Part shown: positions 47,961-57,810 of the stretch, in pieces
Numbering within the stretch: the stretch's first letter is position 1
Layout: each line of letters begins with the position of its first letter
Assembly (NCBI RefSeq): GCF_000156715.1
Contig: NZ_DS999316.1
Coordinates: 234,619 to 298,618, forward strand
Source of the DNA: Francisella philomiragia subsp. philomiragia ATCC 25015
Lineage (GTDB): Bacteria > Pseudomonadota > Gammaproteobacteria > Francisellales > Francisellaceae
Direction: 5' to 3'
DNA: 64,000 nt
The notes under the pieces: generated by a model
The model's input: the letters and a program-made list of their open reading frames with translations, nothing else
Databases searched by the model: none
Told to the model about the DNA's origin: nothing
Translations under genes and position numbers: made by a program

Positions 47961-48926
47961 ATGCAAAAATCGTTATTAGAACAGCTTAAAGAAGTAACTA
48001 TGGTAGTCGCTGATACTGGTGATTTTGAGTTGATTAAGAAATACAAACCTGTTGATGCTACTACAAATCCTAGTTTGATACTTAAAGCTGTTAAAGATCC
48101 AAAATACTCTAAATTAGTTATAGATACTATAGATAAGTTTAAACAGAATAATCCTGAGCTTAAGAGGGATGAGCTTATTAGAGAGATTGCTATCGAGATA
48201 CTGGTGTTTTTTGGAATAAAAATATTGGATGTGATTGACGGCAAAGTATCTAGTGAAGTAGATGCAAGAGTATCTTTTAATTCTGCAGAAACAATTGATT
48301 ATGCTAGAAAAATAATCAAAAAATATGAATCTCATGGAATATCAAAAGATCGAGTTTTGATAAAAATAGCAGCTACCTGGGAAGGTATAAAGGCCGCTAA
48401 ACTTTTACAAAAAGAAGGTATCAATTGTAATTTGACACTTATTTTTGATAAAGTTCAAGCACAGGCTTGTGCTGAGGCTGGAGTTTATTTGGTATCACCT
48501 TTTGTAGGAAGAATTACAGATTGGCAAATGCAACAAAACAAACTTGATGCTTTTCCTGATGTTAATGACGATGATGGTGTTAACTCTGTAAAATCGATAT
48601 ATAAGCTATACAAAGATTGTGGGTTTAAAACAATCGTTATGGGAGCAAGTTTTAGAAGTGCTAATCAAGTAGTTGCTCTTGCTGGTTGTGATGCTTTGAC
48701 TATATCACCGGTATTACTTGAAGAGCTTGAAAATAATTTCGGGAAATTAGAAGTTAAGTTAAAAAAATCTAATGATGTAAGTACACAAGTACCACAAGTT
48801 ACCGAGTCTAATTTCCGCTGGCAGATGAATGAAAATCCTATGGCGACTAATAAGTTAGCAGAAGGAATTAGACAGTTCGCAAAAGACACTGTTGAATTAG
48901 AAAATATAATAACAAAATATCTATAA
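47961..48926 (+). CDS. tal: Transaldolase
   Basis: A 321-residue type I transaldolase linking the pentose phosphate pathway and glycolysis. [20 protein letters not shown] with TNPSL is the N-terminal signature; the Schiff-base lysine lies in [43 protein letters not shown] and [11 protein letters not shown] follow. Full length matches TalA/TalB. It is preceded by a 90-base AT-rich gap, so it probably has its own promoter. Confidence 0.97.
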   Translation: MQKSLLEQLKEVTMVVADTGDFELIKKYKPVDATTNPSLILKAVKDPKYSKLVIDTIDKFKQNNPELKRDELIREIAIEILVFFGIKILDVIDGKVSSEVDARVSFNSAETIDYARKIIKKYESHGISKDRVLIKIAATWEGIKAAKLLQKEGINCNLTLIFDKVQAQACAEAGVYLVSPFVGRITDWQMQQNKLDAFPDVNDDDGVNSVKSIYKLYKDCGFKTIVMGASFRSANQVVALAGCDALTISPVLLEELENNFGKLEVKLKKSNDVSTQVPQVTESNFRWQMNENPMATNKLAEGIRQFAKDTVELENIITKYL

Positions 48927-48939
48927 TTAAGAGGTTAAT

Positions 48940-49425
48940 ATGAAAAAAACTTTATTAGTATCAGCATTGAGTTCTATTTTTATGGCTCCATTTGTTTCTT
49001 TTGCTAATGATGATCAAGAGTACTTAAATCCTAGAAGTGAGACGCAACTACACTCTCAACGTCAAATGATTAATCAAAAAAATAGTCAAGCTTCACAAAT
49101 GCCTAAAAAACATCAACTAGGTATCACAGAGGAAGATATGAGAATTCCCGGTGAATCAAGCAGTAAATCTCGTAATATGAGTACTAAAAAGGGTTGGGGA
49201 AGTACTAACGCACAGGAAAAAAAATCAAAGAGTGATGAAGACTCTGATGATGATAACCCTAATTTATCTGATCTAGCTACTCCAGCACCTAAAAATATTC
49301 ATAGTAATTTGTCAATTAGTGATGATGATAGGGCATTAAATAGGCAGATGATGCTATCTGGTCCTAAAGGTGGTTTTCAAAATAATCAGCCAAGAGGTAT
49401 AGGTGGCTCGAGCGCTAACCTATAG
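48940..49425 (+). CDS. Exported, low-complexity protein of unknown function
   Basis: A 161-residue protein with a clear signal peptide (MKKTLLVSALSSIFMAPFVS, cleaved near SFA). The mature part is polar and disordered, with KKSKSDEDSDDDNPNLSD in the middle and GPKGGFQNNQPRGIGGSS near the end. No domain is recognised. AAGAGG is the ribosome binding site, and the gene starts 13 bases after tal, so it is likely on the tal transcript. Confidence 0.6.
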   Translation: MKKTLLVSALSSIFMAPFVSFANDDQEYLNPRSETQLHSQRQMINQKNSQASQMPKKHQLGITEEDMRIPGESSSKSRNMSTKKGWGSTNAQEKKSKSDEDSDDDNPNLSDLATPAPKNIHSNLSISDDDRALNRQMMLSGPKGGFQNNQPRGIGGSSANL

Positions 49426-49501
49426 TCAAAACATAATTGCTAACATTATCTAAATATAATAAAATCTACTAGTTCAATTATTTAATTAGTTTAGGTTCCC
49501 A

Positions 49502-50248
49502 ATGAATTTTCAATACAACAATTTTAAAATTTTAGAAGTAAGTGGAATAGATACCATAAAATTTCTTCAAGGTTTGGTAACATCTGATTTAACTAAACTA
49601 TCTGATGATAATAATTTATTGATGACTACTTTTGCTAATTTAAAAGGACGAATTATTTCTTTATGTTTTGTAAAATATGTTTCTAGCCAGAAATTGTTAC
49701 TCTCAGTTGAGCAAACTGTTATAGATAATCTACTTTCTTGGTTAAAAAAGTATGGTATGTTTTCTAAAGTTAGTTTTGCTGTTAATGAAGATTATTCATT
49801 GTTTTTTACCGATAATGGGTTTTTAAATCATGATATTTTAGTCAAAGATGCTTTAAAGTCTGAAATATCATATGAACAAATACAAAAGATAAATATCCTA
49901 AACAAGCTTGCAATTATAGATCAAGCTAATGTAGAGAAATTTCTTCCAGCAGAGTTAGATCTTGATAATATAGAAAAAGTTGTCAGCTATACCAAAGGTT
50001 GTTATATGGGTCAAGAGGTGATAGCGAGGATGCACTATAAAGCTAAGTTAAAAAAAGAATTAGCAGTTGTTAAATCTGATACAAATATTCAAGATTTTGA
50101 TTTAAAAACTAGTGATGGCAAACCTCTAGCAAATGTTGTAAATAGGGTTTATGTTGAGGATGTTTGCTATATGTTGGTAGTGTTTCATAAAGAAGCAACA
50201 GAAGTTGAATATCAGCTAGAAAATGAAGTAATTATAACTAAATGCTAA
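49502..50248 (+). CDS. ygfZ: YgfZ/GcvT-like tRNA-modifying protein
   Basis: A 248-residue folate-binding protein that supports Fe-S enzymes and tRNA modification. The diagnostic YgfZ motif TKGCYMGQEVIARMHYK contains the essential Cys in KGCYxGQE. The N-terminal part FLQGLVTSDLTKLSDDNN and TFANLKGRII is the GcvT-like fold. It is shorter than E. coli YgfZ (about 326), as in several intracellular bacteria. It overlaps rep by seven bases. Confidence 0.9.
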   Translation: MNFQYNNFKILEVSGIDTIKFLQGLVTSDLTKLSDDNNLLMTTFANLKGRIISLCFVKYVSSQKLLLSVEQTVIDNLLSWLKKYGMFSKVSFAVNEDYSLFFTDNGFLNHDILVKDALKSEISYEQIQKINILNKLAIIDQANVEKFLPAELDLDNIEKVVSYTKGCYMGQEVIARMHYKAKLKKELAVVKSDTNIQDFDLKTSDGKPLANVVNRVYVEDVCYMLVVFHKEATEVEYQLENEVIITKC

Positions 50249-52257
50249 ATAATCTTAATCAACAGCAACAGCAAGCTGTCAAATATACTAGTACTCCCTT
50301 ACTAGTACTAGCTGGAGCTGGCAGTGGCAAAACTAGTGTGATTATTGAAAAAATCTCTTATCTAATAGAACAGCTTTTGTATCCAGCTAAAAGTATTTTA
50401 GCAGTTACATTTACAAATAAAGCAGCCAAAGAAATGCAAGAGCGTGTTAAATCTCGTCTTGATAAGGAAAAATCAAAAGGACTGATGATTTCAACGTTTC
50501 ACTCGCTTGGTTTAACAATTTTAAAAAAGCATTTTTTAGATTTAGGGTATAAGAAAAACTTTACACTTTTTGATAGTCACGACTCACTTGCATTAATATA
50601 CGATATTGCATATGAGGAGTATCAATTACCTAAACAAAATGCTGGGTTTATTCAATCAAAAATATCATTTTGGAAATCAGCGTTACTAACACCTAACGAG
50701 ATACAGCCTCAAGATGATCTTGAAGAGCAAGCAGCTTTTATATACAAAGAATATCAAAAATATCTAAAATCTTATAACTCTTTTGACTTTGATGATCTGA
50801 TATTTCAACCAATACAGTTATTTAAAAATTACTCAAGCATTCAAAAATTATGGTCAGATAAATTTAGATATATTCTCATAGATGAATACCAAGATACTAA
50901 TGAATCACAATATCAACTTTTGAAGTATTTGACACAGGACAAAAATAAATTCACTGTTGTAGGAGACGATGATCAGTCTATATATGCATGGAGAGGTTCT
51001 CGACCTGAAAATTTACGCCATTTGCAAGAAGATTTCAAAGATCTAAAAGTTATTAAGTTAGAACAAAACTATCGTTCCACAGGTAGAATACTTAATGTTG
51101 CAAATAAGCTTATTGAAAATAATAGCCATATTTTTGACAAAAAACTTTGGTCAAATAAAGATTACGGTGAGCAAATTAAGGTTATTAGTCTTACAAACGA
51201 TGAAGATGAGGCACAATTCATAACTAGTGATATTTTCTTTGATAGGGTAAAAACAAAATCTAAAAACTCTGATTATGCAATATTGATAAGGAGTAATTAC
51301 CAAGCATACTTACTTGAAAGATATATGCAAATGCACAAAATTCCTTATACAATTAGCGGGGGAAGTTCTTTTTTTTCCAAATCAGAAATCAAAGATATCA
51401 TTTCGTATTTAAGACTAATAGTTAATCTGGACGATGATAGAGCATTTTTGCGTGTTGTGAATACTCCTAAACGTGAAGTTGGTAGTGCAACTATTCATAA
51501 ATTAGGAGAATATGCAAGTGAACATCACTGTAGCTTTTTTCATACTTTATATAATTTAGAAAAGTTTGAAATACGCGATTTTACCAAAAAAAACTTATCA
51601 TCTTTTAAAGATTTGATACTTAATACGCAGCAGGAGATAAATTCAAGTATATCTGCTCAAGAGCTAAAAAATATAATTAATAATTTTATTGATAATATTT
51701 CATACCGACAGTGGCTTATAGATTCTAGCTCCTCAGAGAAACAAGCAGAGTTTAGATATGCGAATGTCATAGAGGTTACTAAATGGATTGTCAATCAGCT
51801 TGAAGGTGAGTCATATAATGCTCTTGAATCGCTAGCTTCAGTTCTTAATAAAATGTTACTTATAGATATTTTAGATAGAGATAACGAAGATAAAAATGAT
51901 AATCAGGTTCAAATTATAACTATGCATGCTTCCAAAGGTTTGGAATTCAAAAAAGTTTATATAATGGGTATGGAAGAAGGAATCTTGCCACATCAACAAA
52001 GTATTGAAGAGGACTCTATAGAGGATGAACGTAGGCTTGCATATGTGGCGATTACTAGAGCTAGAGAAAATTTGACTATAACAATGACAAAACATCGTAA
52101 AAAGTTTGGCGAAAAACAGATATCTATTCCAAGTAGATTTATTGACGAATTACCAGAATCCGATCTATATTGGGTCGGCACAGAAAAAGAATGTGCAGAA
52201 ACTCGTCAGCAAAATTCTAAACAGAATATATCCGCACTTAAAGATATGTTTGGATAA
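50242..52257 (+). CDS. rep: ATP-dependent DNA helicase Rep
   Basis: A 671-residue SF1A helicase. Motif I is LVLAGAGSGKTSVIIEKI, Ia is FTNKAAKEMQERV, II is ILIDEYQDTNESQYQLL, III is VVGDDDQSIYAWRGSRPENL, IV is IKLEQNYRSTGRIL, V is IITMHASKGLEFKKVYI and VI is DERRLAYVAITRARENLTI. The close fit to Rep in all motifs and its length of about 670 separate it from UvrD (about 720) and from the more diverged helicase at 39827. It restarts stalled forks. It is coupled to ygfZ by a seven-base overlap. Confidence 0.92.
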   Translation: MLNNLNQQQQQAVKYTSTPLLVLAGAGSGKTSVIIEKISYLIEQLLYPAKSILAVTFTNKAAKEMQERVKSRLDKEKSKGLMISTFHSLGLTILKKHFLDLGYKKNFTLFDSHDSLALIYDIAYEEYQLPKQNAGFIQSKISFWKSALLTPNEIQPQDDLEEQAAFIYKEYQKYLKSYNSFDFDDLIFQPIQLFKNYSSIQKLWSDKFRYILIDEYQDTNESQYQLLKYLTQDKNKFTVVGDDDQSIYAWRGSRPENLRHLQEDFKDLKVIKLEQNYRSTGRILNVANKLIENNSHIFDKKLWSNKDYGEQIKVISLTNDEDEAQFITSDIFFDRVKTKSKNSDYAILIRSNYQAYLLERYMQMHKIPYTISGGSSFFSKSEIKDIISYLRLIVNLDDDRAFLRVVNTPKREVGSATIHKLGEYASEHHCSFFHTLYNLEKFEIRDFTKKNLSSFKDLILNTQQEINSSISAQELKNIINNFIDNISYRQWLIDSSSSEKQAEFRYANVIEVTKWIVNQLEGESYNALESLASVLNKMLLIDILDRDNEDKNDNQVQIITMHASKGLEFKKVYIMGMEEGILPHQQSIEEDSIEDERRLAYVAITRARENLTITMTKHRKKFGEKQISIPSRFIDELPESDLYWVGTEKECAETRQQNSKQNISALKDMFG

Positions 52258-52374
52258 TTTAGAATTTTTTAATAATTATATGGGTTTTAATCATATAACT
52301 GTATTTAGTAAACAGTTATTAAATACTAAGATCTATGATAATATTGGAATTGTTTTAAATTAAAGGTATGCATT

Positions 52375-53205
52375 TTGATTTCAATAGGAAAATATTCTAA
52401 GTTAAAAATTCTTGAAAAAGCACGAGATAGATTTGTTTTAGATGCTTTAGAGCTTGGTACAGCAAGTATTGCTAGTTCGGAGCTTAGCGATACAGTTAGT
52501 GTTGATGATAGTATAGAGGTTTTTTTATATCATAACTCTAAGTCTGAGCTTGTAGCAACTACAAAAAAAGTCCCAACAGTTGGTCAAATTGCTTATTTGC
52601 AAGTCAAAAGTATTACAAAAATTGGCGCTTTTTTAGACTGGGGATTAGAAAAAGATCTTTTTGTACCATTAGCAGAACAGCATCGACCTTTAGAAGTCGG
52701 TAAGTCATATATTGTTTATTTGTATCTTGATAAAGTTAGTGGCCGTATTACAGCATCATCAAAAGTTAATAAATTTATTACAGATTATGCTGGCGATGAA
52801 TTAAAACCAAATCAAGAAGTAGATCTTGTAATTGCCAACTCAACAAATATAGGTTATAAAGCGATTATTAATAATAGTTATTGGGGTATATTATATTCTT
52901 CAGAAGTGTTTAGAAGATTGAGTTTTGGACAATCTACCAAAGGATATATTAAAAACATCCGTGATGATGGTCGTATAGATTTGTCTTTACAGCTAGTGCA
53001 TAAAGATCTAGATAAAAATGCAGAGTTAGTAGAAAAATACCTGATTGAGCATAATGGTTCTGCTCCTTTTAACGATAAATCTAACCCTGATGATATAGTG
53101 CGTGAGTTTGGAATTAGCAAAGCCGCTTTCAAAAGAGCTATCGGAACCTTATTGAAGAAGAAAAAGATAATAATTAGAGAGAGTGGTATATATTTAAACG
53201 GATAA
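52375..53205 (+). CDS. cvfB: S1 RNA-binding protein, CvfB family
   Basis: A 276-residue protein with tandem S1 (OB) domains and a C-terminal winged helix. The start is TTG at 52375, nine bases after AAAGG; no in-frame ATG is better placed. The central S1 motif is QVKSITKIGAFLDWGLEKDLFVPLAEQ, the third S1 domain has GYIKNIRDDGRIDLSLQ, and FGISKAAFKRAIGTLLKKKKI is the winged helix. CvfB of Staphylococcus is an RNA-binding virulence regulator; in gamma-proteobacteria the role is unstudied. Confidence 0.88.
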   Translation: MISIGKYSKLKILEKARDRFVLDALELGTASIASSELSDTVSVDDSIEVFLYHNSKSELVATTKKVPTVGQIAYLQVKSITKIGAFLDWGLEKDLFVPLAEQHRPLEVGKSYIVYLYLDKVSGRITASSKVNKFITDYAGDELKPNQEVDLVIANSTNIGYKAIINNSYWGILYSSEVFRRLSFGQSTKGYIKNIRDDGRIDLSLQLVHKDLDKNAELVEKYLIEHNGSAPFNDKSNPDDIVREFGISKAAFKRAIGTLLKKKKIIIRESGIYLNG

Positions 53206-53220
53206 GATATATTATCTTTT

Positions 53221-53869
53221 TTATTTTTCTAGTGGCTTATGACAGAACCACCAGTCATAACAATCCGAACTTTCGAGTCTTTCTTGAGCAGTTTTTTCAT
53301 TATTGGCAGGAGGTATTATAACTCTATCTCCAATCAGCTCATTGTTAGGCCAGCCAGCTGGAACTGCACCTTGTTTATAATTGTAAAGCCTTGACACCTC
53401 TAACAATTTCATCCATATTTCTGTCTACTTCTTGAGGATAGTACATAATTAATCTTAATTTAGATTGTGGGTCAACTATGAATACAGCTCTTACTGTATT
53501 AGTTCCTTTTCCAGGGTGTAACATACCTAGTTTCATAGCAAGAGAATCGTTTGCTGCGATAATTGGAAATTGTATCTTAATGTCTAAATTTTGATGTATC
53601 CATTGAGTCCACTTTATATGTGAAAAAACCTGATCTATCGACATACCAACTAATTTACAGTTTAGTTGCTCAAAATCACTGAATCTTTTTTGAAAAGCAA
53701 CAAACTCCGTAGTACATATAGGTGTAAAATCTGCTGGGTGACTAAATAGTATGAACCATTGTCCTTTCAAATCTTCAGGGATATTCATAATGCCATGAGT
53801 TGTTTGTATACTGCCAAGATTTGGAAAAATATCTCCAATTAAAGGTAGTATTGAGCTATCGTTATTCAT
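53221..53869 (-). pseudogene. 1-Cys peroxiredoxin (Prx6-like), interrupted by a single-base frameshift
   Basis: Reading leftward from ATG at 53869, the first frame gives a normal 1-Cys peroxiredoxin with [14 protein letters not shown] (Cys52) through [15 protein letters not shown], then stops at 53375. The remaining C-terminal domain continues in the +1 frame: [18 protein letters not shown] through [16 protein letters not shown]. Removing one T within about 53375-53384 rejoins the halves as ...[17 protein letters not shown], as expected for the family. The active site is intact but the C-terminal dimerisation part is detached. A real mutation, a sequencing error, or a functional short form are all possible. 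Confidence 0.85.
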
Positions 53870-54025
53870 ATCTGAGTTCCTTAATCAGCTTATTATATTA
53901 GCATTATCTAATAAAGTTAAACCTAATTCAAATGACTTAATATAATAATTAAAACTTTTTAGAATTACTTTTTAGAAACTTTGTGAAAAGTGCGATGTAA
54001 GAATGTAATAATCTACAAATTGCTA

Positions 54026-54054
54026 TTGTTATTAGTTGGCTAAAGTAGTAAAAT
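54026..54054 (+). promoter_or_regulatory. Candidate promoter of the rpsF operon
   Basis: TTGTTA (54026-54031) and TAAAAT (54049-54054) are separated by 17 bases, matching sigma-70 at 4/6 and 5/6 positions. The predicted leader before rpsF is about 88 bases and contains two hairpins. Confidence 0.45.
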
Positions 54055-54069
54055 AATGACTTGCTCTTT

Positions 54070-54129
54070 GCTATGCAAGATAATAAGATAATTTTGTATA
54101 GCTTATCAGTAAAAAACTAACAATGATAA
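54070..54129 (+). promoter_or_regulatory. Two consecutive leader hairpins ahead of rpsF (possible S6:S18 autoregulatory element)
   Basis: GCTATGCAA (54070-54078) pairs with TTGTATAGC (54094-54102) with one G-U pair, and the very next bases TTATC (54103-54107) pair with GATAA (54125-54129). ACCGGAAGGAG follows directly, containing CCG and the ribosome binding site. In many bacteria S6 and S18 bind a CCG-bearing structure in this leader to repress the operon; a match here is suggested but not proven. Confidence 0.4.
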
Positions 54130-54148
54130 ACCGGAAGGAGTTTACAAA

Positions 54149-54484
54149 ATGAAACATTATGAAATCGTGTTAATGATTCATCCAGATCAATCTGAGCAGC
54201 TAGATGCAATGCTTAGCAAATATCGTGGAATCATTGAAGAGAAAGGCGGAAAAATCCATAGATTTGAAGATTGGGGACGTCGTCAATTAGCTTATCCTAT
54301 CGAGAAACTTCATAAAGCACATTATGTGTTATTCAATATTGAATGTGATGTTGAGTCTCTAGAGAAGCTTCAGGAAAACTTAAAGTACAACGATGCAGTT
54401 TTACGTCGTTTAGTAATTTCTAAGAAAGAAGCTGTTACAGAGCCATCAATTATGATGGAAACTAATGAAAAAGAAGTAATTTAA
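54149..54484 (+). CDS. rpsF: 30S ribosomal protein S6
   Basis: A 111-residue S6 protein: [36 protein letters not shown] and [16 protein letters not shown] are its standard blocks. AAGGAG stands seven bases ahead of the ATG. It heads the rpsF-rpsR-rplI operon. The tail ETNEKEVI is short and lacks the poly-Glu stretch added by RimK in E. coli. Confidence 0.98.
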   Translation: MKHYEIVLMIHPDQSEQLDAMLSKYRGIIEEKGGKIHRFEDWGRRQLAYPIEKLHKAHYVLFNIECDVESLEKLQENLKYNDAVLRRLVISKKEAVTEPSIMMETNEKEVI

Positions 54485-54499
54485 TAGAGGGATTTTAAG

Positions 54500-54718
54500 A
54501 TGAGTCGTCGTAAAGTTTGCCGTTTCACTGTTGATGGTGTAAAAGAAATTGATTATAAAGATGTAAATAAGTTAAAAGCTTATATTACTGAAACAGGTAA
54601 AATCGTACCTAGTCGTGTGACTGGTACATCAGCTAAGTATCAAAGACAGCTTGCAACAGCTATCAAAAGAGCTAGATTCTTAGCATTATTACCTTACTGT
54701 GATCGTCATTTTAACTAA
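54500..54718 (+). CDS. rpsR: 30S ribosomal protein S18
   Basis: A 72-residue S18 protein. [29 protein letters not shown] and [20 protein letters not shown]-type blocks (here [20 protein letters not shown]) are diagnostic. It binds S6 on the ribosome platform, is the substrate of RimI-type acetylation in E. coli, and a rimI gene lies at 59901. Spaced 15 bases after rpsF with the AGAGGG binding site. Confidence 0.98.
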   Translation: MSRRKVCRFTVDGVKEIDYKDVNKLKAYITETGKIVPSRVTGTSAKYQRQLATAIKRARFLALLPYCDRHFN

Positions 54719-54736
54719 TACCGGAGGTTGATTACA

Positions 54737-55192
54737 ATGCAAGTTATTTTAAAAGAGAAAGTTGAAAACCTTGGTGTATTAGGTGATATCGTAAATGTTA
54801 AGCCAGGTTATGCTAGAAACTTCCTTATCCCATTTGGTAAGGCTGTTCAAGCTACTAAAGCTAATATTGAAACTTTTGAAGCACAAAAAGCTGAATTAGA
54901 AAAAGCTGAAAAAGCAAGATTTGATGCAGCTGTTGCTACTGCTGAAGCTATCAAAGACAAGGTTTATACAATCGCAGCTCAAGCTGGTGAAGGTGGTAAG
55001 TTATTTGGTTCTGTTGGTACTGCTGAAGTTGCTGAAGCTGTATCGCAAGCATCTGGAAAAGAGATTGAGAAGAGTCAAGTTCGTATGCCAGAAGGTGTGA
55101 TTAGATCTATTGGTGAGTTTGAACTTACTATTCATGTTTATACTGATGTAGATGCTGATATCAAAGTAAATGTTGTAGCTTCTGAAGCGTAG
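54737..55192 (+). CDS. rplI: 50S ribosomal protein L9
   Basis: A 151-residue L9 protein. ATG at 54737 ([13 protein letters not shown]) is correct because CCGGAGG lies ten bases ahead; an in-frame TTG three codons upstream overlaps that site. The N-terminal rRNA-binding part with [20 protein letters not shown] is followed by the long Ala/Lys/Glu connecting helix and the C-terminal domain [11 protein letters not shown]. It closes the ribosomal operon and is followed by a hairpin terminator. Confidence 0.98.
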   Translation: MQVILKEKVENLGVLGDIVNVKPGYARNFLIPFGKAVQATKANIETFEAQKAELEKAEKARFDAAVATAEAIKDKVYTIAAQAGEGGKLFGSVGTAEVAEAVSQASGKEIEKSQVRMPEGVIRSIGEFELTIHVYTDVDADIKVNVVASEA

Positions 55193-55233
55193 TTTTATAA
55201 TATATAAACTAACACAATATCTATATTTAATGT

Positions 55234-55262
55234 AAAAACCATGTGTTAGACATGGTTTTTTT
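55234..55262 (+). terminator. Rho-independent terminator after rplI
   Basis: An 11-base perfect stem, AAAAACCATGT (55234-55244) with ACATGGTTTTT (55250-55260), closes a GTTAG loop and ends in a T run (55256-55262). It lies between rplI and dnaB, only 17 bases before the dnaB start. Confidence 0.85.
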
Positions 55263-55278
55263 GTATATAAGGGTCTTG

Positions 55279-56673
55279 ATGTCAATGGATTATCAATTTA
55301 AGGTTGCTGAAACTACCTATTCAGTTGATGCTGAGAAAGCAATATTAGGAAATATTCTTCTAAATAATGATAATATAGAGCTAGTTGAAGATTTTCTTTT
55401 GATTGATGATTTTTTTGATAAAAGGCATAAAATTATCTACAAACAAATTACTGTTTTGAATCAATCAAACACTCCGTTTGATGTTTTAATCTTAAGCGAA
55501 TATTTAGCTACCGAAGGTCTATTATCTGAGGCTGGAGGCGAGTCATATATTATTGACTTGGCAACAAATACACCAGCAGTTTCAAATATTAAGACCTATG
55601 CAAATATAGTTAAGGACAAAGCTAAGCTAAGAAGTCTACAGGCTAGTGTTAATGACATAGTTCAAAAAATATACTCTTCAGACTCAAAAAATCCTGATGA
55701 AGTTATTGACTATGCTGAAAGTAGAATACTTGATGTAGCTAAAGAGAGAGAGACTTTAGTAAAAGGACCTGAATCAATTAAATCTGTCATACCTAAACTA
55801 GTTGATCGAATGAGTGCTATTGTAGATTCTGGAAGCGGGTTGACTGGCATATCTACTGGGTTTATTGATCTTGATAAAATGACATCAGGCTTACAAAGAG
55901 CTAACATGGGTATTATTGCTGCTCGACCTTCAATGGGTAAGACTGTACTAGGTATTAACATAGCTCAAAATGTTGCAAAATTTGCAGATAAGCCAGTATT
56001 AGTTTTTAGTTTAGAAATGCCATCTGAAGATATAGTAACAAGAATGTTGGCTTCTCAAGCGCGTGTGGAGATGAGTTTGTTGAAGGAGTGTAATCGTTTA
56101 AATGATGCTCATTGGGTTAAGATTACAAGTGCTATGAAGTCCTTAAGCGAGATGCCTTTATATATTGATGATACATCAAGCCTTACACCTGCTGAGATGC
56201 GTTCAAGAGCAAGGAGATTGTATAATGAGCATGGTGGTCTTTCTATGATATTGATAGATTATCTTCAATTGATGAAAATACCAGGGTATGAAACTAATAG
56301 AACACTTGAAGTATCTGAGATATCAAGGTCACTCAAAGCTTTAGCTAAAGAGCTTGATATACCAGTTATAGCACTTTCTCAGCTTAATAGGGCTGTTGAT
56401 GACCGTAAGGATAAACGCCCGATGATGTCAGATCTTAGGGAGTCAGGAGCGATAGAACAGGACGCTGACTTGATTATGTTTATTTATCGTGATGAAGTTT
56501 ATAATAAAGATAAAGAAGATAATAAAAACCTAGGTGAAATAATTATTGGTAAACAGCGTAATGGCCCTATAGGTACTGTACATGTGCGCTTTGATGGCCA
56601 ATTTGCAAGTTTTGCTAATTTGACACGCGAAAATGATAATATTTTACCTGGTGATATAGGGTATAACGAATAA
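55279..56673 (+). CDS. dnaB: Replicative DNA helicase DnaB
   Basis: A 464-residue hexameric helicase with ATG at 55279 (an alternative ATG two codons later); upstream in-frame codons run through the terminator and are not used. The N-terminal DnaB domain shows PHSVEAEQ-type spacing (YSVDAEKAILGNIL). The RecA-like core has IAARPSMGKTVLGINIAQN (Walker A), VFSLEMPSEDIVTRML, LSMILIDYLQLM (Walker B) and SDLRESGAIEQDADLIMFIYR with the arginine finger region. Normal length, no intein. AAGGG is the ribosome binding site. Confidence 0.97.
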   Translation: MSMDYQFKVAETTYSVDAEKAILGNILLNNDNIELVEDFLLIDDFFDKRHKIIYKQITVLNQSNTPFDVLILSEYLATEGLLSEAGGESYIIDLATNTPAVSNIKTYANIVKDKAKLRSLQASVNDIVQKIYSSDSKNPDEVIDYAESRILDVAKERETLVKGPESIKSVIPKLVDRMSAIVDSGSGLTGISTGFIDLDKMTSGLQRANMGIIAARPSMGKTVLGINIAQNVAKFADKPVLVFSLEMPSEDIVTRMLASQARVEMSLLKECNRLNDAHWVKITSAMKSLSEMPLYIDDTSSLTPAEMRSRARRLYNEHGGLSMILIDYLQLMKIPGYETNRTLEVSEISRSLKALAKELDIPVIALSQLNRAVDDRKDKRPMMSDLRESGAIEQDADLIMFIYRDEVYNKDKEDNKNLGEIIIGKQRNGPIGTVHVRFDGQFASFANLTRENDNILPGDIGYNE

Positions 56674-56697
56674 TTTTATATACAAAAGAGAAGTTCA

Positions 56698-57810
56698 ATG
56701 CAACAAGATAAAATAAACTTACTTGGATTAAATCAAAAAGCTATAGAAGACTTTTTTATTTCGATAGGTGAGAAGAAGTTTCATGCAAGACAAGTTTTTA
56801 AGTGGATTCATAAAAAGGGTGTTATTGACTTTGATAGCATGACTGATCTTGGAAAGAATTTACGTAATAAATTAAGAGAAAATGCTGAAATAGTCATTCC
56901 TAAGGTTGTATTTAATAAAGCATCAAAAGATGGTACTCACAAGTGGCTTATTGATGTTGGTGGAAGTGCAGTAGAGACAGTCTTTATACCTGAAGAAGGA
57001 AGAGGTACTCTTTGTGTATCATCACAAGTTGGCTGTACTTTAAATTGCAGTTTTTGCTCTACTGGTAAACAAGGATTTAATAGAAATCTTTCATCAGCTG
57101 AAGTTATTTCACAGCTTTGGATAGCAGCTAGAACACTATCAAAAAATAATGGTGAGCATGACTTTAGCGTGACAAATATAGTTATGATGGGGATGGGCGA
57201 ACCATTGATGAATTTTGAAAATGTAGTTCCTGCAATGGATATTATGATGGATGATTTAGCTTACGGACTATCACGCCGCAAAGTTACTCTTAGTACATCT
57301 GGTGTTGTTCCAAGAATATATGATCTACTTGAACAATCTGGAGTTTCTTTGGCTGTATCATTACATGCACCTACAGACTCTTTACGTAATGAAATCGTAC
57401 CTATTAATAAAAAATATAATATAGATGAGCTTCTTGAAGCGTGCAAACTTTATGCTGAAAAAGGCCCGCATAAACACATAACATTCGAATATACATTAAT
57501 GGAAGAGGTAAATGATAATTTATCAGATGCTGAACAATTAGTTGAGTTATTAAGATCTCGTGAAGTACCAGCTAAAATTAATTTGATACCTTTTAATCCA
57601 TATCCAGGTACACCATATAAAAAACCTAGCAACAATCGTATTCATAGATTTAAAGAGTTTTTACAACACAATGGTTTTGTTACTACAGTAAGAAAAACTA
57701 GGGGAGATGATATTGATGCTGCTTGTGGACAGTTAGCTGGCGATGTCATGGATAAAACAAAAAGAAAAGAAAGATATTTAAAGAAGCTTGGTGATAAAAA
57801 TGCAGTCTAA
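56698..57810 (+). CDS. rlmN: Dual-specificity 23S rRNA/tRNA adenine C2-methyltransferase
   Basis: A 370-residue radical SAM enzyme that methylates A2503 of 23S rRNA and A37 of some tRNAs. The Fe-S motif [20 protein letters not shown] carries Cys113, Cys117 and Cys120; [12 protein letters not shown] binds [15 protein letters not shown] holds the second catalytic Cys. [11 protein letters not shown] is the N-terminal signature. It heads the rlmN-pilW-rluB-holD(?)-rimI set in which neighbouring genes overlap. The downstream lipoprotein gene starts inside its last codons. Confidence 0.97.
   Translation: MQQDKINLLGLNQKAIEDFFISIGEKKFHARQVFKWIHKKGVIDFDSMTDLGKNLRNKLRENAEIVIPKVVFNKASKDGTHKWLIDVGGSAVETVFIPEEGRGTLCVSSQVGCTLNCSFCSTGKQGFNRNLSSAEVISQLWIAARTLSKNNGEHDFSVTNIVMMGMGEPLMNFENVVPAMDIMMDDLAYGLSRRKVTLSTSGVVPRIYDLLEQSGVSLAVSLHAPTDSLRNEIVPINKKYNIDELLEACKLYAEKGPHKHITFEYTLMEEVNDNLSDAEQLVELLRSREVPAKINLIPFNPYPGTPYKKPSNNRIHRFKEFLQHNGFVTTVRKTRGDDIDAACGQLAGDVMDKTKRKERYLKKLGDKNAV

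Noticed and set aside
53375-53384. Programmed frameshift in the 1-Cys peroxiredoxin
   Set aside because: The junction has no slippery heptamer or SD-like stimulator, and slipping at TTA-TAA gives poor re-pairing; a plain indel is simpler.
55243-55278. DnaB start 12 codons upstream
   Set aside because: Those codons lie in the terminator hairpin and lack a ribosome binding site; AAGGG precedes the ATG at 55279.
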